Source: Rhizophlyctis rosea
Lineage: Eukaryota; Chytridiomycota; Chytridiomycetes; Rhizophlyctidales; Rhizophlyctidaceae
Length of the DNA: 64,000 nucleotides
Assembly: GCA_027596075.1 (NCBI GenBank)
Contig: JADGJC010000063.1
Location: 1-64,000 of the forward strand
Direction of reading: 5' to 3'
Position 1 is the stretch's first letter. Every line of letters starts with the position of its first letter. The notes beneath the pieces are model-generated. The model searched no databases and was not told where the DNA came from. It saw only the letters and a program-made list of their open reading frames with translations. The position numbers and the translations under genes are program-made. Below are positions 1 through 10,792 of the stretch, one piece after another.

Positions 1-831
1 TGTGCTCGGTGAAGAAACTTGCTACCAATTCCGACTCAGCTTCAGGTAGGTCAAAAGGAGCTCTATTAGTTTCAGAATTCACTATTGCTGATTCTGTATT
101 TGGTTCTGTATCCTATGTGACTACTACTGCCAATCACTGGATTGGTCGTGGCAGTGGTTGTAACAAGCGGCAGTGTAGTTGTGGTAAGAGGTTGATTAAT
201 GGTCGTGCGGGTTCCCGGACTTCCCGGCAGAATATGTGCGGAGGAAACTGGGGTGTCGGCAGCCTGTCGGCAGCCTTGTGCGTTTTTGTTGGCAGGTAGT
301 CACTAACGGTTACTGCATTGGAGCATTGGTTTTTGTGCCAGGCACAAGTATGGAAGGAGCGGAGGTCGATGGCTCCGCACACCTCCCATACCCCTTTGCA
401 CCGTTCGCTCCCCCGAATTCAACATGTTGGAATCCAACCTGGTGGGATTGGGGGGCAAATTCAACATCCACCTGACACCATTCAGAAGTAGGGTGTTGTG
501 GGGTTTGACATGTGTGCTGATCTGTTCAGATTCGGCTATTGCGGGAATGCTGGTGTATCGGTTAGTTAGTGCGGATGCAGGCGGAGGATGAAATGCTGCG
601 GCAGCTGGCGAAAGTGAAGATTAAGGCTCGTTGCCTTCCATCAGATAGGTGCTACGGTCACATATTACAACTGGATGATTAATCTTCATTGTATAATACC
701 CCTTTGCCTGTTCAAAACACAACTGATCTTATGATATCACTTTGTCGAAACGGCTATTGTTGTACAGACTACTGAGGATTTCACAGGCGGCCTACACATA
801 TGGAATCTAAATTGACCGATGACTTTGATAG
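1..831. other. No supported gene; window edge
   Basis: I see no convincing coding exon here. On the minus strand a short Thr-rich reading stretch around 110-190 could be the tail of a secreted protein, but it has no start, no clear splice sites and no recognisable domain. The rest is mixed-composition DNA downstream of the F-box-like gene. Confidence 0.4.
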
Positions 832-2211
832 CTAGTCTCTAGACAATAACTGATCCTTCAGCAGGTCTTGCCCCCAGTAAAACCTCTCTTTTCCCGGCCG
901 CCCAGTCCGATATCCGCCCCCATCCACCTCATACTCTTTCAATCTTAAAAAAGATAGTTGCCAAAACTCTACTTCTGGGTTTGGACAGCGCATGGTCTTC
1001 CACCTCATCCTGTACACATCCAAGATCCACATAGTCCCACCGTTGTCACTGGCGCACAAGGTGCCATCGTTCCCAACTTTGATGCCTGGCATATGGAAGG
1101 GCATTTGCAACCGTCCAACAAACTTCAGATCCCGTAACCGATAGACATGCGGAAGTGGGGCATGATTTCTATACACCTCGGACCAAAGAAGGATGATGTG
1201 GCCACGGAGAAGGCAGAGCTTGGTAGGCTCAAAGAAGTAGGAGGAGAAGGTGGGTAGACTGATATTCCGCTTGACAACGATCGTGCCGGTGGCAAGTTGT
1301 GCAACTGTTAGGGCGTACGAGCGATTCGTTATTTGTCGGAGTTGAACCACTATGGATTCACTATGCGTAAAGAGTGCGAAAGGAAGAGTTGATGGTGCGG
1401 CTTGAGATGAAGGGTGGGTGAGGACATCGATGTTCTTATGTGGCAAGGTATTGATCAACAACGTTGTTGAGCCAACGATCCTGACTGGATCTAGGGATGC
1501 GCGTGGAAATAGGACGGTGCGGGATAGACATTGGGGAGTGGGACATGCAATGGTGGGTAATGAATGGAGTGCGACGGTGGCATTGTCCGTAGCAGTTGAC
1601 AATGTGACTGTTGTTGGTCGAAGATACCGCCCTTTGGGATGTAGAGTGGGGATTCGAAGCATGGCAATAGATATATGCCGATTATCATCAAAGATAGATG
1701 CAAGTGCACCGCCTCCTCCCCCGTCTAGGAGTACCACCACCCTTCCATCATTAAATGATCCCAGTATCTCGACATCGGGATCTCCCCACCATCCAACAAA
1801 GTCCACTATGTCCATCAAATCTCTTAAAAATGTTTTGGTCTCGATAACTATCTGTCTCGACATAGACCCCTCTTCCCATCTTTCGGCAAGTACAACTTCA
1901 GTCTCAACTTCCTCCTCGTCGTCCTCGTTCTCCAAATCTGCAACACAGCCCGTGTCCCAAGCAAAAATCTGCAAAGCAACATCTCGATAATTCTCCTGCC
2001 CGTACAAGACGGGAACCCCCCACGATGGTAATTCAGTCAAAACTTTGACCTTCCACACTTCGGTAGTGCTGGTACGGATCAAGTTCAACCAAAAATGGCA
2101 GGTTTGTTCGCAACGCAATAGCGCCGGTATCGGGGTGCGAGCAAAGATGGCAAGAAGGATATCCACGATGGTCAAGGCGCGGTGTGTGAAAGGTTGCTGG
2201 ACGGTTGGCAT
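832..2211 (-). CDS. F-box-like protein, single exon
   Basis: This intact 459-residue frame has no intron. Residues about 12-55 resemble an F-box: a hydrophobic start (LTIVDILLAIF), then Pro, a Cys-containing helix (CEQTCHFW) and a final Trp (EVWKVKV). F-box proteins usually act as substrate adaptors of SCF ubiquitin ligases by binding Skp1. An acidic insert follows at about 95-110 (ENEDDEEEVETE). The remainder contains no repeat I recognise; it reads as beta-rich, with segments such as GTLCASDNGGTMWILD that resemble single WD/Kelch-like blades without a clear repeat. It lies head to head with the ZZ-reductase gene across about 260 bp, so the two may share a promoter. A degenerate relative of its C-terminal part lies at 8280-8450. 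The function is inferred from the N-terminus only. Confidence 0.7.
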   Translation of the reverse strand: MPTVQQPFTHRALTIVDILLAIFARTPIPALLRCEQTCHFWLNLIRTSTTEVWKVKVLTELPSWGVPVLYGQENYRDVALQIFAWDTGCVADLENEDDEEEVETEVVLAERWEEGSMSRQIVIETKTFLRDLMDIVDFVGWWGDPDVEILGSFNDGRVVVLLDGGGGGALASIFDDNRHISIAMLRIPTLHPKGRYLRPTTVTLSTATDNATVALHSLPTIACPTPQCLSRTVLFPRASLDPVRIVGSTTLLINTLPHKNIDVLTHPSSQAAPSTLPFALFTHSESIVVQLRQITNRSYALTVAQLATGTIVVKRNISLPTFSSYFFEPTKLCLLRGHIILLWSEVYRNHAPLPHVYRLRDLKFVGRLQMPFHMPGIKVGNDGTLCASDNGGTMWILDVYRMRWKTMRCPNPEVEFWQLSFLRLKEYEVDGGGYRTGRPGKERFYWGQDLLKDQLLSRD

Positions 2212-2472
2212 AGAGGGCCAGCTGATATGGGAGGAGTTTAGTGGCGAACGGCTTTTAATTGAAAATCGTGATTAGTATGGAAAAGCAAGATAGATGGGAA
2301 GTAGAAGTCCTGCGAAGGGGAGCTGGGGGTGGCCAGAGTGGCCCCGCCCGGGACACCCTTGTGGCCGGAACCTTCACGAATCCCCAAGTTGAGCATCTCC
2401 TTTCCCCAACAGACATCTGTTTTGCTACTCTTTTGTGCTGTTTGCTCGCAACTTGCTGCTCCTTCTATCGAC

Positions 2473-5400
2473 ATGCCTCCTTGGAAGAGACCCAATCTAC
2501 TCGGCGCTCTCAAACGCGCCACCAGCTTCTCTCTGAAGGGAAGCAAAAAGGAAGACCCTGGACGCGACTTCCACAACACCTGGGTGCGGGCGGTTCACGG
2601 CTGTCTCCTCTGTGGGACACTACACACGCCTGATAGTTGGGTTTGGACTTGCGGTGTTTGTGAGGATTATGATTATTGCGAAAGGTCTGGGCTATCTGTC
2701 CATCATCCCAAGGTCGCTTGCTGACTGACAAACCGCGCCAGCTGCTACCGTGCTACTTTTAATGACAAACCACATCAACATGCCATGTACCATGAGTTCT
2801 ATCAAAAGGAAGTTCCTCATCAGGCCATCAAAGCCGTGGAAGGCTCGATACCGAATCTGCTCGGAGCATGCTTCAATGTATATGCTAAGCGCCCATGTCT
2901 GGGGTATCGGCCTGTTGGACCAGAGGGATGGTCCCAGGCTGAGTACAGATGGTTAACATACAATGATGTGAAGGAGAAGCTGCAAATGATCTGGACGGGA
3001 ATGGTTGGTTTGGGTTTGAAACCCTACTCCATCGATACTGACAGCACAGCTCAGCCCCAGGAGGGTGATATTGTCTGCATATGGGGTGGAGCAAGTTCGG
3101 AATGGTTTCTGTGCTACTACGCAATGCTGAGAAGCGGAACAACGGTTGTGCCAATGCACCATACCGCAAATGTAGATTATGTAGTTCATGTAGGTTTGTC
3201 GTCCGCTCCATTTGAAGCAACTCTCACTCCTTAACGAGACCCCCGTTTGCTGTTCAGATATTGAAGTTGACCAATCCCAAGTTCATAATGATGTCTTCCC
3301 ATCTCCTACTGCCGTTCCACCAAGCACTGGCACTCGCGTGTGAATCCGGTGTCAACTCCGTCCAGGCGATCATCACATACACCGATCATGTTTCCAACTA
3401 TGCACTCCGTCACGATGTGAGCACTGGAGCACCATCATACCCTCTACCCAAAACACACTCTCTCACAGACCTTCTGAATCAAGGCCAATCCCTCACACCA
3501 ATCCCCTTCCCAACCACCACCCCTCCAAACCACCCCGCAATCCTTCTCCCCACGTCTGGCACCACTGGCTTCCCCAAACTGAGCATCCTCCCTTCTTCGT
3601 TCCTTGCGCGTGCCCCAGAGCCCGAGCACCGTCTGATCATCATCTACGCCCGTGAACCCCTCCGCCAATCCATTGATGTCCTAAACCAAGGCGGCCGCAT
3701 AGGAGTCTGGAGCGGGAGTGCAGAGACAATGGAAGAAGATATCAAGATCCTCAGACCGACAGTCTTGGGGGCTACACCCGCATTCTATGGTACTCTGTAC
3801 CATCGGTTCAAAGTGGAAGTCGCGAGGGAGTTGAACAAAGCAGATGTCGATGCAACATCCACCGATGTGGAGGTTCAAGCCAAAGCTCGCAAAATCCGAT
3901 CGGACGTTTTGGATCAATGGAAACGACGCCCATTCTTCGGCCCCAGATGCAAAGTTTTGACAATCGGCGGCGCCTCCTCCAGCGAAGAACTGAAAACATG
4001 GATGTGGGACGCCCTGGGCGCCTGTGTCGTCATTGACGGATACGGGTGCACAGAAACGGGTGGCATCGCACGCATGGGGGACGTGACGCACGGGTCGAAC
4101 ATCATGCTAAGGGATGCGCCGGAGTATGGGTATACAACAGCCGATAAGCCATATCCCCGGGGCGAAATCCTGGCATCTACTAGTCGACTGATACCCGGCT
4201 ATTTCAATAACCCGACCGCAACCGAGAACGCATTTGTGAATATGGGCGGCAGACGGTACTTCCGAACGGGGGATGCGGGTGAGATGCGGGAGGGTGGAAA
4301 GATTGTTGTGATTGACCGGTTGGGAAGTCTGTTCAAGCTTGCGCAGGGGTTGTTTGTGTCGCCCGAAAGGGTGGAAGATGTGTACCGGAAGAGTGTACTT
4401 GTAGAGCAGTGTTTTGTTTGGGGGTGCGGGGAGATGAGTGGGGTCGGAGTTGTGGTTGTTGGGAGTGAGGTGTTGGTTGAGAGGGTGAGGGAGGAGCTCA
4501 AAGGCGATGCACAGGTGGATCTGAGACAAGTTGGTGAGGAGGTAGCATATAAGACGAAAGCAATGCAGCTGGTGATGGATGATTTGCGTAGGATTGCTGT
4601 CGAGGAAGAGCTTGCACCCTGGGAGATTCCGAGCATGTTGGTGCTGGAGAGTGAACCATTCACTGAGTGGAATGGGTTATTAAGCAGTATTGGGAAGATG
4701 TGTCGTCCAGCTTTGGTTCGGAAATATAGGGACAGACTCATGAAAGACATTGCCGGGACGACGGTGGCTAGGGCAGCAGATGTTGGAGATGTTTTCAAGA
4801 TGAAAGGCTCGACGGAAGGTGGAAGGGAAGAGGATGAACAACTGTGCTCTGGTCTCCGCCTATTGCTCAGTGAAAGTCTTCCCAATGTGAGGGCTTTCAG
4901 TTCAACGGATAGCCCCATCGCACTAGGAGCAGACAGCCTCGCTCTTGCCCGTCTCGCATCCAGCATACGGGAACGCTTCGGCGTGCCCATCACGCTGCCT
5001 GCAATTGCGCGTTGTTCTACATTGATGGACGTTCAGGAACTCATTTTCGGTGGGGGTAAATCCAGTACCCATCTAAACATTGCAGACATCGATTGGGAGG
5101 AAGAAGTGCGGAAAGCTTGGGAAATTGTCGTAGCAGATGACGAACCTCCCACACCGACCGACAATGCACCATCTCCACCGCGTACCAACTTCGAACCAGG
5201 CATTCTCGTCACCGGCGCATCGGGCTTCATCGGCATCCACCTCATCTCTGCTCTCCTGTCCTCACCCACATTCAGACACCACCCAACCCCGATCTACTGT
5301 CTCATTCGAGGACCCGACGCTCCCGCCCGTCTCGCCTCCGCATCATCCTACTTCTCCCTTCCACCTTCACCTCACCTGATCCCCATCGAAGCCGACATAT

Positions 5401-6278
5401 CTCAACCTCTTTTCAAACTCCCACACTCCACATACACCGCTCTACAAACCGCTACAACAAAGATATACCACCTCGCAGCGATGGTGAACGGCGTCCTGCC
5501 TTACGCGGCCCACCATCCGCATAACGTCGTTGGGACGGCGCTGGTGGTGAAGTTTGCGCTTGGGTGTTCGGAGGGGGTCAAGCTTTGTCATGTTTCGACG
5601 TTGAGTGTTTTTGGTGGGGTTGGTGAGGTTAAAAAGGAGGTGATTGATATTCCGTCTCATGGGTTGAGGGTTAATGGCGGCTATGGGCAGAGCAAGTGGG
5701 TTGCGGAACGGGTTGTGGAGAGGGCGGTGAGAGAGAGGGGGATGAGGGCGATTGTGGTGAGGGTTGGGACGGTGAGTGGGAGTAGTGGTGCGGGGAGGGG
5801 GAATGCGAGGGATTCTGGAATGTTGTTGGTAAAAGGGTTGAAAGATATTGGATGTTGGTGTGATGAGATGTTACCGGACGCGGTGATTGTTGCGCCGGTG
5901 GATTGGGTTGCCCAGGCGATTGTCAGATTGGGCGATCATTCCGGATCGGCATCGACGAGGGTGCCGCCGGTTTATCATCTGACGTCTCAACATTCCGTTT
6001 CGTTTGCGGAAATCATGGCGGCCGCGGGGATTACGCGTGTGCCGAAGCATCAGTTTGAGGATGCAATCCGTAATGTTGGGGTGGATGAAACACTATATGT
6101 CTACAAAGATGCAATACTGGCTGGCATTTTTGCAAGGAGGGGAACCATTGGTGGGGGAGGAGATAGTGCTTCAGGCGAAACGGAAACAGCTGTGACGGAG
6201 AAATGTTTGAATGCCTTAAATTTTCCTACGACAGCGCCGGTTGTAATGCCGGAGGAGTACTCAGGGGCATGCATATAA
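2473..6278 (+). CDS. Carboxylic acid reductase (adenylation-thiolation-reductase) with N-terminal ZZ zinc finger
   Basis: Three exons (2473-2684, 2742-3189, 3258-6278) join in phase to 1226 residues. Residues about 38-85 form a ZZ finger: CLLC, CGVC, then CESC across intron 1, then a His pair (HQHAMYH). The adenylation domain follows: TSGTTGFPK near 319, GYGCTETGG, YFRTGD and RLGSLFKLAQG. A thiolation domain carries the phosphopantetheine site (GADSL near 775). The C-terminal reductase has the NADPH motif TGASGFIG near 870 and YGQSK near 1030. Known A-T-R enzymes activate a carboxylic acid with ATP, load it on the carrier and release an aldehyde with NADPH. The substrate cannot be read from the sequence. 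Alpha-aminoadipate reductase shares the order A-T-R but is longer and lacks a ZZ domain. The ATG at 2473 was chosen because it begins a basic leader just before the finger; the frame is open upstream to 2329. Confidence 0.88.
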
Positions 6279-6505
6279 GATGAATGTACATAAGGAGTGG
6301 TTAAGTGCTGTATTTCCCATCAGCAAATATACAGATTGTTGTAATATCCTTGAGAGGTCTTCAACTTGCACAATCATGAGGCTGCGTCGGGACAGATGAC
6401 CGAACAGGCCAAAGCTACGCTCCAATATCGCTGACATGGTTCAACAGTCCCTGGAACCACCACTTTTTGCCATTGATTTGTAAAGAGAACAGTCACCTAC
6501 ACAAA

Positions 6506-7789
6506 CTACCTCTTCCAAGCATCCTCCGGAATAGCCAACATAACCGCCACAATAACCACACTTCCCACCGCCCCCCAAATCAACACCTTCCTCTTCAACG
6601 CCGCCTGAATCTTAAACACAAGCGGCTCCTCAATATCCTTGAACGTCTTCCCAACAATCTTCGGCTTTGCCCCTCCCTTCCTCTTCTTTACTTCCCCCTC
6701 TCCATCCTTCCCCTTGAACACCGTCGGATCCGTCGTGAAAACATCGATGTGCGCTTTGGGCTTTTGCTCGTCGGTCATCTCAGTTAGGAGCACCTCGCGT
6801 TGGCGTTTGCCCATGTAGGTAAAGCACATTTGAGTTTGGGCTGTTTGGAAGTAGAGGAGGGACATGTAGAGTGGGGGGAAGATGAAGAGGCGGTACCAGC
6901 GGGATTGGTGATAGTAGAGCTAGGGTTGGTTTGTCATTGGGGATGTGGGTATTGGGAGGATGATTCGAATGTAAATTGGGCAAGGTAGAAACAAAGATAT
7001 AGTCATGAGTTGGTTGCTTCACGCTTGTTACCGCAAACCACTCCCTATGCAAACCCTTGACAACCTCAAAAACTCACCAAAACAATCATAATCGCCACCG
7101 GAATACTAATCCAACACAACCCCTTAACCCCCCTCTCCAAAACCTCCTCCCTCGAATCAATATTCCTCGCAGCCCCCTTCAAAAACTTCGGCAAACTACT
7201 GCTCCGCATTAACTCCACACAATGATGAATACTCGATTCAAATACATCCGGATGCGTCGTCGCTTCTAGCTCTTTTCGGACTTTAGCTTGAAGCTTGCTG
7301 GGGATATTGAGTTCCTGTGGTGCGGAGGAGCAGTAGAAGTTTTGGACTGCTGCTGTGCATTCTGTGCGGAGGGGTTGGATGGAGGGGTCGACGGGGCGTT
7401 GGGTTTCGGATGTGGAAGGGGGTGGGGAGAGGCGTTGGTCGGGTTCTGGGAGGGAGAAGAAGCGTTTGCGGTAGGCTTGGAACCATTCGTAGGCGTCGAG
7501 GTTTTCGGCGGAGTATTCTTTTGTGGCTGGATTTGAGGGATGGGATTGCCGTTAGGTTTGGGTCATAATGAAATGGGACGGCACACATGGCTATTGGCGA
7601 CAACCTCGAGGCGAACCGTTACTCACCCAGAAACTCTCGAAACTCCAGTAAAGACACAGGTGTGCAAGTCTTGCCCTCCAAAATCTGCTCCAGTATATCG
7701 GGCGGAATGAGATCATTCCTACTACCATGCGTTGCCTTCTTAGCTGCTTCCGCATCTTCCTCTGTTCGTCGCGATAATAGAGAACCCAT
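6506..7789 (-). CDS. RGS-domain membrane protein (Rax1-like)
   Basis: Three exons (7789-7627, 7526-7078, 6919-6506) join in phase to 341 residues. After a short leader, residues about 25-195 form an RGS domain: TPVSLLEFREFL, then EYSAENLDAYEW, and a C-terminal helix pair ending near SSSLPKFLKG. RGS proteins accelerate GTP hydrolysis on G-alpha subunits. The C-terminal half holds hydrophobic spans: GLCWISIPVAIMIVL, then RWYRLFIFPPLYMSLLYF, then a last one near the end (VLIWGAVGSVVIVAVMLAI). RGS followed by membrane segments is the layout of fungal Rax1 and related cortical proteins, so a site at the plasma membrane or ER is likely. Whether it acts on a G-alpha or only as a cortical marker cannot be told from sequence. 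It is tail to tail with the reductase gene, about 230 bp apart. Confidence 0.8.
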
Positions 7790-8639
7790 TGTTGCCGTCT
7801 GCTCGATATCCCTGTGGGGAGCAAATTGTCATTGCAGATGAGAAAGTTGCGCTCGCTTTACGGTTTGCTGAAAGGATCCAAGGAAAGGAGAAAATGTAAC
7901 AAGAAGCGTATGTCGTATCCTTACACCTGTGACCCCAATGCTCGTGTCATTCACGTTTCCCTGCCTTTCATTCCCAATCGGCCGATATTGACCCCATTCA
8001 CCGGAGGTCCAAACAGTGAAAGTGGTTGTTTGGATCAGGAATTCGGAGGTTTGAGGGTTATGCGGAAGTTTACGTGTTTCAGGGTCCTACGGTTTTATCA
8101 CTCCTGGATGTATGGATCGGGGCGATCTTGGTCAATCGGCGCCACCATGTTAAAATTGGTTGGGCAACTTGGGCTAATGAATATCATTTGTGGAATCCTA
8201 TCATTGCTAATAGGGCTTGCGAAGGCTGGTATGTTTAGCTGAGTTTCTCAACTTGATTCTGAGTATATGGTTGCTCAGCACTTGGCAAGTAGCACAATGC
8301 GCACACGTTGAAACCGACGGTTGTGTGGACGAATGCCGTCCATATTAACATATGGAACTGCCCGGACACAAGCGCAGCTGCATGCGGAATTGTAACAAGG
8401 AAAACGAAGTTACATATGAATTCGGACCAAAGAAGGGTGATGTGCATCGAACAACACTATGGTCCTCAAGCTGACCCGATTCCCTAGTCGCTGTCGATCT
8501 CATATCCCCCTGCCGAGAATCTGAGCAAACTGCTATCTCAGTATTTGCAATAAATTTGAATAGAAAGACTGGATATACTACAACAATAGGAATAACCTCT
8601 GTACAAACATTTATCAAAATCTGCACCCATAGCCACCGA
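7790..8639. other. Intergenic, with a gene relic at 8280-8450
   Basis: This lies upstream of the RGS gene and downstream of the orphan gene at 8640. Apart from the relic listed separately I see no coding exon. Open frames on the plus strand here have no domain, no splice logic and unusual composition, and I take them as chance. Confidence 0.45.
8280..8450 (-). pseudogene. Relic of an F-box-like gene
   Basis: Read on the minus strand, this stretch shares a 15-16 base near-identical block with the gene at 832-2211. The shared peptide is ILLWSE in that gene and ITLLWSE here. It is followed by further matched short blocks in the same order: CCGCATG, TTCCATATG and a GTGCGC-type Cys segment. The rest has diverged with small insertions. 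No F-box, start codon or intact C-terminus is present. It looks like a decayed partial duplicate about 6 kb from its relative. The similarity was judged by eye and is short, so convergence is not fully excluded. Confidence 0.35.
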
Positions 8640-10058
8640 CTACTTCCCAGCAACACCCAGCCACCCACCCCTAACAACAACCTCCACAACACCCCTCTCA
8701 ACATCCCCTCCATCAGCAACTAAAATCTCAACTTCCTTCCCAACTTCCCCACCCCGCTTACTCCACTTTGCCCAATCTCCAAAGGGTGCAACCTCCCCAC
8801 CCATCAAAACAGTACGCGCCTTGTGCTTCGCGACAAGCGATTGAATGTGGGTGTGGAGACGGCTGGGGAAGGATGTTGGGTGGTAGAGGGGTAGGAGGGG
8901 TAGTTGGTCCGTTTGTTGGGTGTCATCCTGGTTTTGATCCTTCTCGGTCTGTTCCTCGTCCTTCGTGGCCTCTTTCTTCTCATCTTTCTTTTCGTTCTTC
9001 TCGTCTCCCGGGATATCCGTGACTTTCCCATCCTCCGTGACCAAAGCCTGTGTGATGGAGTTGAGGTGGACGGAAACAGAGAGGAGGGGTAGTCGGATGT
9101 GCGGGTTTGAGGAGAGTTTGCCGGTGGCTTGTGCTACGGCATAAGTTATGCCCTGGGTTGCATCATTCAGGAGGCAGAGATGAGTGGAGATGGGAGTTTT
9201 GGCGTACGGTTCTGAAAGGGGTGTTTGGGATTCGTGGTTGAAGGAGCCCTGTGTGTGATGTTATATATTTTGGTTGCTTTGCACTTTGGTATATCAGTAA
9301 ACATAGGAGAGTAAGACTAACCGGAAACGCAACGCCAAACAAGATGCCTTCGTCCAGTTTTTGCTTTTCAATGTCTTCGTGGACTGCAGGTGAGATTGAA
9401 ACGAGGCGTGCTTCAAAGGGACTGGCATCTCCGGCGGGCTTGTAGGCTATTTTGTCTCCATCAATGGAGAGACTGTATCTCCGGTGCAGGATGCCTTGGC
9501 TGGAGATGTCAACTGTTTCGACATGCGTGATGGGAATGATGTGGAAAACCTGATTGATCAGAATCGGTCGTCAAACTTTCTAGCATCCTCTTCTCCCATC
9601 AATCCCAAACCCCACCAGAACCAAAACCACAACCACTCACCTCCATAACCTCCGCCTTCTCCCTAACAAACAAATTATAATACACATCCGCCCCAACATA
9701 CTTCTCCCCACCCTCCTTCCCACTCTCCACACACTTCAACAAACACCGATCATGTCCATCCAACAATTTCACTTCGACGGCATATTCGGTCTCTTCGTCA
9801 CCTTTGCCCTTGACGTAGATCGGGCCATGCTGGTAATGGAGGAGGAGTCGGTTTTGAGAGTCTGCTTGGGTATGGAGGGGGGCGCGGAAGTGGGTAAGGG
9901 ATGTGGGGGCGTAGGGGGAGGGGTGGAAGTATGTGCCGGGGTGGGAGCGGAGGGTGAAGATTGGAGGGAGGGTGGGTCCTAGGGGAAAGTGATATGATTG
10001 ATGAGCCACGTGGATATAATGGCTGGTCAGGAATGTCTTTACCTGTTGAAGAAGGCAT
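8640..10058 (-). CDS. Orphan protein, four exons, function unknown
   Basis: Exons 10058-10043, 9978-9641, 9549-9322 and 9248-8640 join in phase to 396 residues. The first exon is only 16 nt (MPSSTG start). I do not recognise a family. The first two thirds read as a globular, beta-rich domain with Tyr/His-rich strands (NRLLLHYQHGPIYVKGK; YVGADVYYNLFVRE; HIIPITHVETVDIS). A highly charged Lys/Glu/Asp/Gln linker follows at about residues 265-305, then a folded C-terminal segment containing LVAKHKARTVLMGGEV. No signal peptide or membrane span is visible. A CRE site and a CCAAT box lie about 220-240 bp upstream of the start on the same side. The splice sites are canonical, which supports a real gene; its role cannot be inferred. 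Confidence 0.6.
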
Positions 10059-10277
10059 TGTTTAGGTGACGGGGATTTGGATTACTGAATTGGAGGCAAG
10101 GACAGCGGTATTATGATCTATGAATTGAACTGCGAAGGAGCTAAATGAGTGGGGGGCCGAGGAGGTTGTTCAAAGCAAGGGCTGGTTATATCTGCTTGAA
10201 TATGATTAGTTCATAACGATCTCATTATGTAGTTTATTTTTACACAAAACAACAATGTGGCCGTGTTCCTGCCCGTA

Positions 10278-10296
10278 ATTGGCCAGCGTGACGTCA
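10278..10296. promoter_or_regulatory. Inverted CCAAT box plus CRE
   Basis: ATTGG (10278-10282) is followed after 6 bp by a perfect palindromic TGACGTCA (10289-10296). TGACGTCA is the binding site of bZIP ATF/CREB proteins and CCAAT that of the HAP/NF-Y complex; that is family knowledge, not shown here. The pair sits about 230 bp upstream of the orphan gene start at 10058. The same two motifs build the array at 47086-47555, with a different spacing. Confidence 0.45.
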
Positions 10297-10441
10297 GGTC
10301 ACTTCCGCGTTCCTGTTCAAATTTGCTTACGTAACGAGGAGCCAAATCTGGTGGCACAGCCATCCTTCACCGTTCTCGCCCAACATTGGTTTCCCGGAAC
10401 GTCAAGTTCAAGAACATTTGATTGAATCAGCATCCGAGCCA

Positions 10442-10551
10442 TGGCGTAGCGGTTAAGAGGAGGAACCCCCAGCGTACACTGTACATCCAGTCGCTGGTTC
10501 GGTTCCTGCATCTGACAACGGCAGCTGGACCTGACTCGATGTTTTTTTTTT
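10442..10551 (+). ncRNA. tRNA-like element with A box, B box and T10 run
   Basis: TGGCGTAGCGG (10442-10452) fits the Pol III A box and GGTTCGGTTCC (10496-10506) the B box. The 56-nt distance from U8 to U54 is that expected for a class II (Ser/Leu-type) tRNA. The T arm has four of five pairs. However, the acceptor and D stems do not pair, so it is not a working tRNA. Ten T residues (10542-10551) follow about 35 nt later and could terminate Pol III. A tRNA-derived SINE head or a tRNA pseudogene is most likely. Confidence 0.35.
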
Positions 10552-10792
10552 GCATTTTTGGTTGACGTCCCTCCCTACCACGACCCCTCTCCCCTCTTCC
10601 CACGCATTCACGGCACACATTTACACTACGCAGTTTACGACGGTGACCGAAGCGTTTTCCCCAGCTACAGATATTGAGACAGCAGTCACAGACCATGCAT
10701 CCAACTGCTCGGCCTCTTTGATCCTGAGTCCACTTATATTGAGTCACTCACAGGCCTACAACGGCCAGTGTCATCTATTTACATGAATCTAA

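Larger units (their letters stand above)
10059..10792. other. Intergenic with CRE/CCAAT site and tRNA-like element
   Basis: This is the upstream region of the orphan gene (-) and the downstream region of the dienelactone hydrolase (-). It holds the paired CRE/CCAAT site at 10278-10296 and a tRNA-like element at 10442-10551, both listed separately. No coding exon is seen. Confidence 0.5.

Noticed and set aside
4199..4993. A 264-codon minus-strand frame
   Set aside because: It is a shadow of the reductase gene, whose motifs on the plus strand are unambiguous.
10442..10551. A functional tRNA gene
   Set aside because: A and B boxes fit, but the acceptor and D stems do not pair; kept only as a tRNA-like element.
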